DNA of 64,000 bases from DATAZK01 sp963731205 (GTDB lineage: Bacteria; Actinomycetota; Actinomycetes; Frankiales; Frankiaceae): contig CAVSUJ010000002.1 of NCBI GenBank assembly GCA_963731205.1, positions 1,674,001-1,738,000 on the forward strand, read 5' to 3'. Each line of letters begins with the position of its first letter. Position 1 is the stretch's first letter. Shown here piece by piece: positions 41,648-51,047 of this stretch. The translations under genes and the position numbers were made by a program. The notes beneath the pieces were generated by a model that did not search any database, had not been told where the DNA came from, and saw nothing but the letters and a program-made list of their open reading frames with translations.

Positions 41648-42010
41648 GTGCTCAGGGCCTATCTGCCGATCCTGTTTCTCGGCCTGCTGGCGTTTGGCTT
41701 TGCGGCTTTTTCGATCGTGACGGGGATGCTTGTCGGACCCAAGCGATACAACCGGGCCAAGCTCGAGGCCTACGAGTGCGGCATCGAACCCGCACCCCAG
41801 GGTCCGGGTTCCGGGCGATTTCCGATCAAGTTCTATCTGACGGCGATGCTGTTCATCGTCTTCGACATCGAAGTGATCTTCCTCTACCCCTGGGCCGTGA
41901 GCTTCGGAAGCCTCGGCGTCTTCGGTCTGGTGGAGATGATCATCTTCTTGTTGACGGTGTTCGTCGCCTACTCATATGTGTGGCGCCGGGGAGGTCTCGA
42001 ATGGGATTAG
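41648..42010 (+). CDS. nuoA: NADH-quinone oxidoreductase subunit A
   Basis: 120 residues with three hydrophobic helices. KRYNRAKLEAYECGIEP is the conserved loop with the ECG motif near the quinone tunnel, and YLTAMLFIVFDIEVIFLYPWAV is the second signature. It is a small membrane-arm subunit at the junction of complex I. The GTG at 41648 has GGAAGGAG 6 nt upstream. First gene of the 14-gene operon; it overlaps nuoB by 10 bp. The 116-bp upstream region probably holds the operon promoter, with TAGGCT at 41544-41549 as one candidate -10. Confidence 0.95.
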   Translation: MLRAYLPILFLGLLAFGFAAFSIVTGMLVGPKRYNRAKLEAYECGIEPAPQGPGSGRFPIKFYLTAMLFIVFDIEVIFLYPWAVSFGSLGVFGLVEMIIFLLTVFVAYSYVWRRGGLEWD

Positions 42011-42606
42011 AAGAGAAGCTGCCCGACGGGATCATCCTCGCCTCGGTCGAGGGGCTGGCCAATTGGGCCCGCACCTCCTCGCTCTGGCCGGCAACGTTCG
42101 GCCTGGCCTGCTGCGCCATCGAGATGATGGCCACCGGTGCGGGCCGCTATGACCTCGCTCGCTTCGGCATGGAGGTCTTCCGGCCCAGCCCGCGCCAGGC
42201 GGATCTGATGATCGTGGCCGGCCGGGTCAGCCAGAAGATGGCCCCGGTGCTGCGCCAGATCTATGACCAGATGGCCAACCCCAAGTGGGTCATCGCGATG
42301 GGCGTCTGCGCCAGCTCGGGTGGGATGTTCAACAACTACGCGATCGTGCAGGGCGTCGACCACGTGGTGCCGGTCGACATGTACTTGCCCGGCTGCCCGC
42401 CGCGTCCGGAGATGCTGATGGACGCGATCCTCAAGCTGCACGACAAGATCCGGGCCACCCCGCTCGGCCCCAATCGCGAGAAGGCCATCGAGCGCAAGGG
42501 GTTGCCGATCATCCCTTACGAGAAGCCTGCCGATTTCGCCGTACGCGAGCGCGAAGAGGCTGAGGAGCGCACCGCCCGCGCCGGCGGTCCCGGGGTCGCC
42601 CGATGA
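42001..42606 (+). CDS. nuoB: NADH-quinone oxidoreductase subunit B
   Basis: 201 residues. GLACCAIEMM gives the tandem cysteines, and GVCASSGGMF and LPGCPPRPEML give the other two ligands of the N2 iron-sulfur cluster that hands electrons to quinone. All four ligands are present. The N-terminal ANWARTSSLWPATFG is typical. The ATG at 42001 lies inside the nuoA end (10-bp overlap). The C-terminal ~35 residues are charged, a common actinobacterial extension. Confidence 0.96.
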   Translation: MGLEEKLPDGIILASVEGLANWARTSSLWPATFGLACCAIEMMATGAGRYDLARFGMEVFRPSPRQADLMIVAGRVSQKMAPVLRQIYDQMANPKWVIAMGVCASSGGMFNNYAIVQGVDHVVPVDMYLPGCPPRPEMLMDAILKLHDKIRATPLGPNREKAIERKGLPIIPYEKPADFAVREREEAEERTARAGGPGVAR

Positions 42607-43295
42607 GTGAGATCGAGCCCACCGGCCCCGAGGATTTCCTCGGGGAGCAGCCGGTCGAGCGCAAGGGCATGTTCGGGGTCACCGGCTCCGGTGACACGTC
42701 CGGCTACGGCGGTTTGGTCCGCCCGCTGCCGATCGTGCCGACCAGCACGCGCCCGTTCGACGTGAGCAACGAAGACATCTACACCTCGCTGGAGCGAGCC
42801 TTCCCGCAGCTCGGTGACGCGGTCGAGCGTGTGGTCGTCCAGCACGGCGAGATGACCCTGTACATCCGGCGCGAGAGCCTGCTCGAGGTCGCCCAGACCC
42901 TGCGTGATGCCCCTGAGCTCCGTTTCGAGCTGCTCAGCTCGGTCTCCGGGGTCGATTACCTCGGGGTCGACCCGACCGGTCGCCGGCTGCACAGCGTCTA
43001 CCACTTGCTGTCGATGACCCATCGCCGCCGGCTGCGGCTCGAAGTGTCGGTGACGGTGGAGGATCCGCACGTCCCGTCGCTCACCTCGATCTACCCGACC
43101 GCCGACTGGCAGGAGCGGGAGACCTGGGACTTCTTCGGCATCGTCTACGACGGCCACCACGGGCTGACCCGGATCATGATGCCGGACGACTGGGAAGGCC
43201 ATCCCCAGCGCAAGGATTACCCGCTCGGCGGCGTGCCCGTGGAGTACAAGGGCGCCGAGATCCCGCCGCCAGACAAGCGCAGGAGTTACGCGTGA
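42603..43295 (+). CDS. nuoC: NADH-quinone oxidoreductase subunit C
   Basis: 230 residues of the 30-kDa hydrophilic subunit. RFELLSSVSGVDYLG, YHLLSMTHRRRLRLEV, and the family signature WQERETWDFFGIVYDGHHGLTRIMMPDDWEGHPQRKDYPLGG (from about residue 163) are all visible. The N-terminal ~60 residues are poorly conserved. The subunit scaffolds the Q-module next to NuoD and NuoB. It overlaps both neighbours by 4 bp. In some bacteria it is fused to NuoD; here it is separate. Confidence 0.95.
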   Translation: MSEIEPTGPEDFLGEQPVERKGMFGVTGSGDTSGYGGLVRPLPIVPTSTRPFDVSNEDIYTSLERAFPQLGDAVERVVVQHGEMTLYIRRESLLEVAQTLRDAPELRFELLSSVSGVDYLGVDPTGRRLHSVYHLLSMTHRRRLRLEVSVTVEDPHVPSLTSIYPTADWQERETWDFFGIVYDGHHGLTRIMMPDDWEGHPQRKDYPLGGVPVEYKGAEIPPPDKRRSYA

Positions 43296-44635
43296 CCACC
43301 ATCGACGACGGGTTCAGTGGCTACGCGGGCGTCACCGAGACGACCGAGGGCCGCGTCTACACCGTGACGGGCGGCGACTGGGACGAGGTGGTCGGCGGCC
43401 GTACCGAGGAATCCCCGGAAGAGCGCATCGTCGTCAACATGGGGCCCCAGCACCCCTCCACCCACGGCGTGCTGCGCCTGGTGCTCGAGCTCGAGGGCGA
43501 GACGGTCACCGAATCCCGTGTCGTCATCGGCTATCTGCACACCGGCATCGAGAAGAACACCGAGTTCCGCACCTGGACCCAGGGCGTCACGTTCGTCACG
43601 CGGATGGATTACCTCTCGCCGTTCTTCAACGAAACGGCGTACTGCCTCGGCACCGAGAAGCTGCTCGGCGTCACCGAGCAGATCCCGCTGCGCGCCACCC
43701 ACATCCGGGTGCTCCTGATGGAGTTGCAGCGCATCAGCTCCCACCTGGTGTGGCTCGCCACCGGCGGTATGGAGATCGGCGCCCTCTCGGCCATGCTCTA
43801 CGGCTTCCGCGAGCGTGAAGTGATCCTCGACCTCTTCGAGCTGATCACCGGGCTGCGGATGAACCACGCCTTCATCCGCCCGGGCGGGGTCGCGCAGGAT
43901 CTGCCGCCTGACGCCGTCGGAAAGATCCGCGAGTTCCTGGAGTACATGCCCAAGAAGCTCAAGGAGTACGAGAACCTGCTGACGGGCCAGCCGATCTGGC
44001 AGCGCCGGCTGCAGGGCGTCGGCTACCTCGATGCGGCAGGTTGTCTCGCTCTGGGCGTCACCGGGCCGATCCTGCGCTCCGCCGGGCTGCCGTGGGACCT
44101 GCGCAAAACCGAGCCGTACTGCGGCTACGACACCTACGACTTCGACGTGCCGACCTCCCTCGACGGCGATTGCTGGGCGCGCTACCTGGTGCGCATGGAA
44201 GAGATGCGCGAGTCGCTGAAGATCATCGAGCAGGTGCTCGACCGCCTCGAGCCGGGCCCGGTCATGATCGCCGACAAGAAGATCGCCTGGCCGGCGCAGC
44301 TCGCGCTCGGGCCTGATGGCATGGGCAACTCGCTGGAGCACATCCGCAAGATCATGGGCACCTCCATGGAGTCGCTGATCCACCACTTCAAGCTCGTGAC
44401 GGAGGGCTTCCACGTGCCGGCCGGACAGGTCTACGCACCCGTCGAGTCACCGCGCGGCGAACTCGGCTACCACATGGTCAGTGACGGCGGTACCCGGCCG
44501 TACCGGGTCCACGTTCGCGAGCCATCGTTCGTCAACCTGCAGTCCACACCGGCGCTCACCGAAGGCGCCCTCATCGCTGACGTCATCGCTGCGGTCGCGT
44601 CGATCGACCCGGTGATGGGCGGGGTCGACCGATGA
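43292..44635 (+). CDS. nuoD: NADH-quinone oxidoreductase subunit D
   Basis: 447 residues, the 49-kDa subunit related to NiFe hydrogenase large chains. NMGPQHPSTHGVLRL carries the histidine of the quinone site, GYLHTGIEKN follows, and YDVPTSLDGDCWARYLVR-like text (FDVPTSLDGDCW) and ESPRGELGYHMVSDGG are conserved. The protein lines the quinone pocket with NuoB. A ~40-residue N-terminal extension precedes the conserved part. Overlaps nuoC and nuoE by 4 bp each. Confidence 0.96.
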   Translation: MTTIDDGFSGYAGVTETTEGRVYTVTGGDWDEVVGGRTEESPEERIVVNMGPQHPSTHGVLRLVLELEGETVTESRVVIGYLHTGIEKNTEFRTWTQGVTFVTRMDYLSPFFNETAYCLGTEKLLGVTEQIPLRATHIRVLLMELQRISSHLVWLATGGMEIGALSAMLYGFREREVILDLFELITGLRMNHAFIRPGGVAQDLPPDAVGKIREFLEYMPKKLKEYENLLTGQPIWQRRLQGVGYLDAAGCLALGVTGPILRSAGLPWDLRKTEPYCGYDTYDFDVPTSLDGDCWARYLVRMEEMRESLKIIEQVLDRLEPGPVMIADKKIAWPAQLALGPDGMGNSLEHIRKIMGTSMESLIHHFKLVTEGFHVPAGQVYAPVESPRGELGYHMVSDGGTRPYRVHVREPSFVNLQSTPALTEGALIADVIAAVASIDPVMGGVDR

Positions 44636-45453
44636 GCCTGACCGAGGAGACCCGGGCAGCCGCGGCGGAGATCATCGCGCGCTATCCCGAAGGGCGCTCT
44701 CGCAGCGCGCTGCTGCCGATGCTGCATCTGGTGCAGGCCGAGGAGGGTTACGTCACCCCGCAGGGCATCGCGTTCTGCGCCGAGACTCTCGGGCTGACCA
44801 AGGCCGAAGTCGGCGCCGTCGCGACCTTCTACACGATGTACAAGCGGCGCCCGGTCGGCGAGTACCTGGTGTCGGTATGCACCAACCTCTCGTGCCAGAT
44901 CCTCGGCGGCGAAGACGTCTTCACCCGCGTCTCTAACCGGCTCGGCGTGCATCACAACGAGACGACCGAGGACGGCACCTTCACCCTCGAACATGCCGAG
45001 TGCCTCGCAGCGTGCGACTTCGCCCCCGTCGTCACGGTCAATTACGAGTTCTTCGACAACGTCACGCCCGACAGCGCCGAAGCCCTCATCGACTCGCTGG
45101 CCGGCGGGGAGCGGCCGCTCCCGACCCGCGGTGCGCCGCTGTGCTCGTTCAAGGAGATCAGCCGCCAGCTGGCCGGATTCCGCGATCCGCGTCCTGAGGC
45201 GGTCGGCGCCGGCGTTGCCCACCCGGAGCCGTCGACCTCCCCCGATTCACGCGGCAGCGAGACCACGGCCGCCATCAAGCAGGCGAAGCCGACTCCCGGG
45301 GCGGGTGTCCCGCGTTCGGAGGGGGAGTACGAGATCGTCGATCCCGAGGCCACGGCCGATCCGGGGAAGCTCGCTGCTGCCGAACCACCCGCAGATCCTG
45401 AGGCTTTTGCGCCCACAAACCTTCCCAAAGATCGGAAGTCGGCTAACTCATGA
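44632..45453 (+). CDS. nuoE: NADH-quinone oxidoreductase subunit E, with long C-terminal extension
   Basis: 273 residues. The first ~170 form the thioredoxin-like [2Fe-2S] domain: CTNLSCQILGGEDV gives the first cysteine pair and ECLAACDFAPVV the second. VATFYTMYKRRPVG is typical. The remaining ~100 residues are rich in Pro, Glu, Ala and Ser with no recognised fold, so the protein is much longer than the ~160-170 residues of the E. coli type. The tail may be a flexible linker or a contact for other subunits. Overlaps nuoF by 4 bp. Confidence 0.94.
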   Translation: MSLTEETRAAAAEIIARYPEGRSRSALLPMLHLVQAEEGYVTPQGIAFCAETLGLTKAEVGAVATFYTMYKRRPVGEYLVSVCTNLSCQILGGEDVFTRVSNRLGVHHNETTEDGTFTLEHAECLAACDFAPVVTVNYEFFDNVTPDSAEALIDSLAGGERPLPTRGAPLCSFKEISRQLAGFRDPRPEAVGAGVAHPEPSTSPDSRGSETTAAIKQAKPTPGAGVPRSEGEYEIVDPEATADPGKLAAAEPPADPEAFAPTNLPKDRKSANS

Positions 45454-46748
45454 CCACCCCGGTGATGACCTACCGCTGGGCCGAGCCCGAGTCGTGGACC
45501 CTCGCGACCTACGAGCGCACCGAGGGCTACGCGGCTCTGCGTACCGCATTGACCATGGATCCCGACGCGATCATCGCGCTGGTGAAAGACGCGGGGCTGC
45601 GTGGGCGCGGCGGCGCCGGCTTCCCCACCGGGATGAAGTGGTCCTTCATCCCGCAGGGCGACGGCAAGCCGCACTACCTCGTCGTCAACGCCGATGAGGG
45701 CGAGCCGGGCACGTGCAAGGACGCGCCTCTGATGATGGCTGACCCGCACTCGCTGATCGAAGGCATCATCATCGCCTCGTTCGCGGTGCGTTGCCACCAT
45801 GCGTTCATCTACCTGCGCGGCGAGCTGGTCCACGCCGGGCGACGCCTGCAAGCGGCGATCGACGAGGCCTACGCCGCCGGCTACCTCGGCGACAACATCC
45901 TCGACAGCGGCTTCGACCTGAAGCTCACGCTGCACCGGGGCGCGGGCGCGTACATCTGCGGCGAGGAGACGGCCCTGCTCGACTCCTTGGAGGGCTATCG
46001 CGGTCAGCCGCGGCTGCGCCCTCCGTTCCCGGCTACGCACGGGCTGTACCAGTCGCCGACGGTTGTCAACAACGTCGAGTCGATCGCCACGGTGCCGTGG
46101 ATCGTCCGCAAGGGCGTCGAATGGTTTCGCTCGATGGGCTCGGAGAAATCACCCGGTCCGAAGATGGTGTCGATCAGCGGTCATGTGGTGAAGCCGGGCC
46201 AGTACGAGGTGCCGCTCGGTACCACCCTGCGCACCCTGCTCGACATGGCGGGCGGGATGCGGGCCGGGGCCAAGCTCAAGGCGTGGACCCCGGGCGGCTC
46301 GAGCACCCCGCTGCTGACGGCCCAGCACCTCGACACCCCCATGGACTTCGAGGGTGTGCAGGCCGCCGGTTCGCTGCTCGGTACGGCAGCGGTCATGGTG
46401 ATGGACGAGTCGGTGTGCATGGTGAAGACCTGCTTGCGGCTCACGGAGTTCTACGCCCATGAGTCGTGCGGGAAGTGCACCCCCTGCCGTGAGGGCACGT
46501 ACTGGATGACGCAGATCCTGGCGCGCCTCGAGTCGGGTGTCGGCTCGGAAGAGGACCTCGACACCTTGCTCGACACCTGCGACAACATCTTCGGTCGCTC
46601 GTTCTGCGCGCTCGGTGACGGCGCAGTCAGCCCGATCGTCTCGGGCATCCAGTACTTCCGCGACGAGTTCGTCGCCCACTATGAGTCCGGCGGGTGCCCG
46701 TTCGCGCCTGCCGGTGAGGCTGAACTCGTCGGTGCGGGAGCCCACTGA
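45450..46748 (+). CDS. nuoF: NADH-quinone oxidoreductase subunit F
   Basis: 432 residues, the NADH- and FMN-binding subunit. GLRGRGGAGFPTGMKW is the glycine-rich NADH/FMN loop, VVNADEGEPGTCKD is the FMN site, GAGAYICGEETALLDSLEG follows, and ESCGKCTPCREG with a later cysteine binds the N3 [4Fe-4S] cluster. All motifs are intact, so entry of electrons from NADH should work. Ends one base into the nuoG start. Confidence 0.96.
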   Translation: MTTPVMTYRWAEPESWTLATYERTEGYAALRTALTMDPDAIIALVKDAGLRGRGGAGFPTGMKWSFIPQGDGKPHYLVVNADEGEPGTCKDAPLMMADPHSLIEGIIIASFAVRCHHAFIYLRGELVHAGRRLQAAIDEAYAAGYLGDNILDSGFDLKLTLHRGAGAYICGEETALLDSLEGYRGQPRLRPPFPATHGLYQSPTVVNNVESIATVPWIVRKGVEWFRSMGSEKSPGPKMVSISGHVVKPGQYEVPLGTTLRTLLDMAGGMRAGAKLKAWTPGGSSTPLLTAQHLDTPMDFEGVQAAGSLLGTAAVMVMDESVCMVKTCLRLTEFYAHESCGKCTPCREGTYWMTQILARLESGVGSEEDLDTLLDTCDNIFGRSFCALGDGAVSPIVSGIQYFRDEFVAHYESGGCPFAPAGEAELVGAGAH

Positions 46749-49084
46749 TGACCGTGACTCCTGCAGACACCGATCTGCTCACGCTGACCATCGACGGCAT
46801 CGAGGTGAGCGTGCCGAAGGGCACGCTGATCATCCGGGCTGCCGAGCAGGTCGGCGTGCAGATCCCGCGCTTCTGTGATCACCCGCTGCTCGACCCCGTC
46901 GGCGCCTGCCGCCAATGCATCGTCGAGGTCGAGGGCCAGCGCAAGCCGGTCGCCTCCTGCACCACGACGGTGGCAGCCGACATGGTCGTCAAGACCCAGC
47001 ACACGTCGGAGATCGCCGACAAGGCGCAGCACGGCCAGATGGAAATGCTGCTGATCAACCACCCGCTGGACTGCCCGATCTGCGACAAGGGCGGCGAGTG
47101 CCCGCTGCAGAACCAGGCAATGTCCAACGGTCGCTCCGAGTCTCGCTTCCACGAGATCAAGCGCACGTACGAGAAGCCGATCCCGATCTCCAGCGAGGTG
47201 CTGCTCGACCGCGAGCGTTGCGTGTTGTGTGCCCGTTGCACGCGTTTCTCGCTGCAGGTTGCCGGTGATCCGTTCATCGAGCTCTTCGAGCGCGGCGCGC
47301 TCGAGCAGGTCGCGATCGATCCCGACGAGCCGTTCCAGTCCTACTTCTCCTCTAACGTCGTGCAGATCTGCCCGGTCGGCGCGCTCACCGGTGCCAGCTA
47401 CCGGTTCCAGGCCCGGCCGTTCGACCTCGTCAGCTCGCCGGGCGTGTGCGAGCACTGCGCCTCGGGCTGCTCGCAGCGCAACGACCACCGTCGCGGGAGG
47501 GTCCTTCGCCGGCTTGCAGGCGAGGATGCCGAGGTCAACGAGGAATGGAACTGCGACAAGGGTCGGTGGGCGTTCGAGTACACCCGCCAGGCTGACCGGC
47601 TGACCACCCCGCTGATCCGTGACCGCGAGACGGGCGAGCAGCACCAGGCCTCGTGGGCCGAGGCGCTGTCCTACGCCTCCCGCGGGCTGGCGGAGTGCGT
47701 CGCGCGCAACGGCGCCGCGGTGATCGCGGGCGGCCGTCACACCATCGAAGATTCCTACGCCTACGCCAAGTTCGCCCGCGAGGTGCTCGGCACCGGCGAC
47801 ATGGACTTCCGGGCGCGGCCGTCCTCCGCCGAAGAGGCGGCCTTCCTGCGCTCACACGTCATCGGCCGCAGCCCGGCGGGGAGCGTCAAGGGCGTCACCT
47901 ATCGCGATCTGGAGAAGGCCGGCACCGTCCTGCTCGTGGCTTTCGAGCCGGAGGAGGAGTCGCCGATCGTCTTCCTGCGGCTGCGCAAGGCGGCCCGCAA
48001 GTCCGGTCTCAAGGTCGTCTCCGTCGGCCCCTTCACCACCCCCAGCGTCGTGAAGACCTTCGGTTCACTGGTGCGCTGCCCACCCGGCCAGGAGCCGGCC
48101 GCGCTCGAGGCCATCAACCTCCCCGAAGGCGCGATCGTGCTGGTCGGCGAGCGGCTCGCGAGCGTGCCGGGCGGCTTCTCTGCCGTCGCGCGGCTCGCGG
48201 AGCGCACAGGTGCTCGCGTGGCCTGGGTGCCGCGGCGCGCGGGTGAGCGCGGAGCCCTCGAGGCAGGCTTGCTGCCCGAGCCCGGAGCACGTGACCTGCC
48301 CGAGATCCTCGACGCCGCGTACGAGGGCCGCATCGACGGGCTGCTCGTCGGGGGTATCGATCCGTCCGATCTGCCCGACCCGGCGGCGGCCCGCGAGGCG
48401 CTCTCGCGGGTGCCCTTCCTGGTCTCGCTGGAGTTGCGCCACTCGGCCGTCACCGAGCTCGCCGACGTCGTCTTCCCGGTCGCCGCAGCGGTCGAGAAGG
48501 CGGGTACGTTCGTCGACTGGGAGGGCCGGGAGCGTCCGTTCGCTGCAGCACTTCCCGACGTGACGACCATGACCGACCTGCGCGTGCTCCACACCCTGGC
48601 CGCCGAGATGGGCGTGGCGCTCGGCCTTCCCAGCGTCAACGAGGCCCAAGCGGAGTTGCTCGGGGCCACCGCGTCGCGAAACGGGTCACATCCTGCACCC
48701 GACGTCGAGGCCGCCGAGCCGCGTGAGCTGGCTCCCGGCGAGGCGATCCTCGCCACCTGGTCGTGGCTGCTGGACGATGGCCGCATGCAGGACGGCGAGC
48801 CGCACCTGGCCGGCACCCGCAAGCTGCCGCGCCTACACCTCTCGGAGGCCACGGCAGCAGCGATCGGTGCGGCCCCGGGTGACCTGGTCAAGGTAGGTTC
48901 CGGCAGCGCCGAGTCGGGCTCGATCATCCTCCCGCTCGTGGTCGCCGACCTGCCCGACGGCGTGGTCTGGCTGCCGACGTCGAGCCCCGGTTCACACGTT
49001 CGCGAACAGCTCGGGGCGGCGCACGGCGATGTCGTGCGGGTGGCCGTGCAGGCGGCTTCTATTGCTCAGGGGGTCTCGTCGTGA
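46748..49084 (+). CDS. nuoG: NADH-quinone oxidoreductase subunit G
   Basis: 778 residues. The N-terminal [2Fe-2S] ferredoxin domain has CDHPLLDPVGACRQC plus a following VASC. The His-Cys [4Fe-4S] site is HPLDCPICDKGGECPLQ, and CVLCARCTRFS leads the next [4Fe-4S] group, followed by the molybdopterin-oxidoreductase-like domain (residues about 220 onward) with CEHCASGC. The last cysteine set suggests that the extra N7-type cluster ligands are kept. The C-terminal part ends in a molybdopterin-dinucleotide-like domain. It relays electrons along the peripheral arm. Overlaps nuoF by 1 bp and nuoH by 4 bp. Confidence 0.95.
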   Translation: MTVTPADTDLLTLTIDGIEVSVPKGTLIIRAAEQVGVQIPRFCDHPLLDPVGACRQCIVEVEGQRKPVASCTTTVAADMVVKTQHTSEIADKAQHGQMEMLLINHPLDCPICDKGGECPLQNQAMSNGRSESRFHEIKRTYEKPIPISSEVLLDRERCVLCARCTRFSLQVAGDPFIELFERGALEQVAIDPDEPFQSYFSSNVVQICPVGALTGASYRFQARPFDLVSSPGVCEHCASGCSQRNDHRRGRVLRRLAGEDAEVNEEWNCDKGRWAFEYTRQADRLTTPLIRDRETGEQHQASWAEALSYASRGLAECVARNGAAVIAGGRHTIEDSYAYAKFAREVLGTGDMDFRARPSSAEEAAFLRSHVIGRSPAGSVKGVTYRDLEKAGTVLLVAFEPEEESPIVFLRLRKAARKSGLKVVSVGPFTTPSVVKTFGSLVRCPPGQEPAALEAINLPEGAIVLVGERLASVPGGFSAVARLAERTGARVAWVPRRAGERGALEAGLLPEPGARDLPEILDAAYEGRIDGLLVGGIDPSDLPDPAAAREALSRVPFLVSLELRHSAVTELADVVFPVAAAVEKAGTFVDWEGRERPFAAALPDVTTMTDLRVLHTLAAEMGVALGLPSVNEAQAELLGATASRNGSHPAPDVEAAEPRELAPGEAILATWSWLLDDGRMQDGEPHLAGTRKLPRLHLSEATAAAIGAAPGDLVKVGSGSAESGSIILPLVVADLPDGVVWLPTSSPGSHVREQLGAAHGDVVRVAVQAASIAQGVSS

Positions 49085-50448
49085 GCGTTCAGGCGTCCAC
49101 CTTCGACGTCCCGCCCGACCTCACGAGCTTCGGCCACGAGATCTGGTGGGTCATCCTCGTCAAGGTCATCGTGGTCTTCCTGATCCTCGTGGTGATGACC
49201 CTTTTCACGATCGTCGCCGAGCGCATCGTGGTCGCCCGGATGCAGCAGCGCATCGGCCCCAACCGGGTCGGCCCACGCGGCTCCCTGCAGTCGCTGGCTG
49301 ACGGCGTCAAGCTGATGCTGAAGGAAGACATCATTCCGGCGATCGTCGACAAGCCGGTCTACATCCTGGCGCCCATCCTGTCGGTGGTGCCGGCGTTCCT
49401 CGCGTTCAGCGTCGTGCCCTTCGGTCCCAATGTTTCGATCGGCGGCCACCACACCGCGTTGCAGCTGACCGACCTGCCGGTTGGCGTTCTCTTCATCCTC
49501 GCAATGTCATCGCTCGGCGTGTACGGGATCATCCTGTCGGGCTGGTCGAGCGGTTCGACGTACCCGCTGCTGGGTTCGCTGCGCTCAGCAGCGCAGGTGA
49601 TCTCGTACGAGGTCGGGATGGGCCTCGCGCTGGTCCCGGTCTTCATCTACTCGGGCACGCTGTCCACCAGCGGCGTCGTCGCCAGCCAGGAAGATCACTG
49701 GTACGTCTGGTCGCTGCCGGTCTCCTTCATCATCTACGTGATCTGCATGGTCGGTGAGACCAACCGGGCGCCGTTCGACCTTCCGGAAGCGGAGTCGGAG
49801 CTCGTCGGCGGTTTCCACACCGAATACTCCTCGATCAAGTTCGCGCTCTTCTTCCTGGCCGAGTACGTCAACATGGTGACCGTCTCGGCGCTGGCGACCA
49901 CCCTGTTCCTCGGCGGTTGGCGGCCGATGTGGCCGCTCAGCCTCTGGCACGGTGCGAGCTCGGGCTATTACCCGATGATCTGGTTCATCATCAAGGTGCT
50001 CGCCTTCCTGTTCGTCTACATCTGGCTGCGCGGGACCCTGCCCCGGCTGCGCTACGACCAGTTCATGCGCTTCGGCTGGAAGCGGCTGATCCCGACCGCC
50101 GTCCTGTGGATCATGATCGTCGCCACCTTCCGGACCATCTTCGACACCATCAGCTCCAACCACCGCACGCCCTGGTTCGTCGGCGTCGGCATCGGGCTGG
50201 GTGTGGTCTTCCTGATCTTGATGATCGATCCTGGCGGACGCGCGCGGCGAGAACGCGAAGAGGCCGAGGAGCGGGAGAAGGTGGCAGCAGCGCCGTCACT
50301 CGACGCCATACCGTGGCCACCGAGACCCGAGGGCGCTCCGCGAGTGCTCGCCGGCGCCGTCTCCGGCGCGAGCGGTGGATCGTCGTGGCCGACGAGCCCG
50401 CCTCCGAGTGAGCCGCCGCCTTCCACCAGATCGGAGGACGACGCCTGA
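49081..50448 (+). CDS. nuoH: NADH-quinone oxidoreductase subunit H, with C-terminal extension
   Basis: 455 residues. About eight hydrophobic helices and the ND1 signatures RMQQRIGPNRVGPRGSLQSLADGVK, EVGMGLALVPVF and ETNRAPFDLPEAESELVGGFHTEYS (quinone-chamber glutamates) are present. The last ~75 residues after the final helix are charged and then Pro/Ser-rich, an extension absent from the E. coli type. The subunit forms the quinone entry. It overlaps nuoG by 4 bp and ends on the nuoI start (TGATG). Confidence 0.95.
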   Translation: MSVQASTFDVPPDLTSFGHEIWWVILVKVIVVFLILVVMTLFTIVAERIVVARMQQRIGPNRVGPRGSLQSLADGVKLMLKEDIIPAIVDKPVYILAPILSVVPAFLAFSVVPFGPNVSIGGHHTALQLTDLPVGVLFILAMSSLGVYGIILSGWSSGSTYPLLGSLRSAAQVISYEVGMGLALVPVFIYSGTLSTSGVVASQEDHWYVWSLPVSFIIYVICMVGETNRAPFDLPEAESELVGGFHTEYSSIKFALFFLAEYVNMVTVSALATTLFLGGWRPMWPLSLWHGASSGYYPMIWFIIKVLAFLFVYIWLRGTLPRLRYDQFMRFGWKRLIPTAVLWIMIVATFRTIFDTISSNHRTPWFVGVGIGLGVVFLILMIDPGGRARREREEAEEREKVAAAPSLDAIPWPPRPEGAPRVLAGAVSGASGGSSWPTSPPPSEPPPSTRSEDDA

Positions 50449-51047
50449 TGAGCGACATCTTCGACCCGATCAAGGGCTTCGGCGTCACCTTCGGGACGAT
50501 GTTCAAGAAGGTCACGACCGAGCTCTATCCCGAGGTCAAGAAGCCCACCGCGCCGCGTTATCACGGCCGCCATGTGCTGAACCGTCACGACGACGGCCTC
50601 GAGAAGTGCGTCGGCTGCGAGCTGTGCGCCTGGGCCTGCCCGGCTGACGCGATCTACGTCGAGGGCGCCAACAACGAAGAGGGCGCGCGTTACTCACCCG
50701 GCGAGCGCTACGGCGCGGTCTACCAGATCAACTACCTGCGCTGCATCTTCTGTGGTTTGTGCATCGAGGCGTGCCCCACCCGCGCGCTGACGATGTCCAA
50801 CGAGTACGAGCTCGCCGACGACAGCCGCCGCGATCTGATCTTCACCAAGGAGCAGCTGCTCGCGCCGCTGCGTCCCGGTATGGAGCGTCCGCCGCACGCG
50901 ATGCGGCTCGGCGACGACGAGCGCTCGTACTACACCCGCGAGTCCCACTACCGGCCGGTGCCGCCGGCCGATCCGGGCGAGGCCTACGACCAGAAGCCGG
51001 AGTTCCTGTTCCACGCCCCGCAGACCCCGCCGGACGGTGCATCGTGA
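50448..51047 (+). CDS. nuoI: NADH-quinone oxidoreductase subunit I
   Basis: 199 residues. Two ferredoxin-like motifs, CVGCELCAWACP and CIFCGLCIEACP, bind the N6a and N6b [4Fe-4S] clusters. An amphipathic N-terminal helix (DPIKGFGVTFGTMFK) should lie on the membrane. The C-terminal ~60 residues are hydrophilic (ERSYYTRESHYRP and similar). It links the peripheral arm to NuoB. Overlaps nuoH by 1 bp and nuoJ by 4 bp. Confidence 0.96.
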   Translation: MSDIFDPIKGFGVTFGTMFKKVTTELYPEVKKPTAPRYHGRHVLNRHDDGLEKCVGCELCAWACPADAIYVEGANNEEGARYSPGERYGAVYQINYLRCIFCGLCIEACPTRALTMSNEYELADDSRRDLIFTKEQLLAPLRPGMERPPHAMRLGDDERSYYTRESHYRPVPPADPGEAYDQKPEFLFHAPQTPPDGAS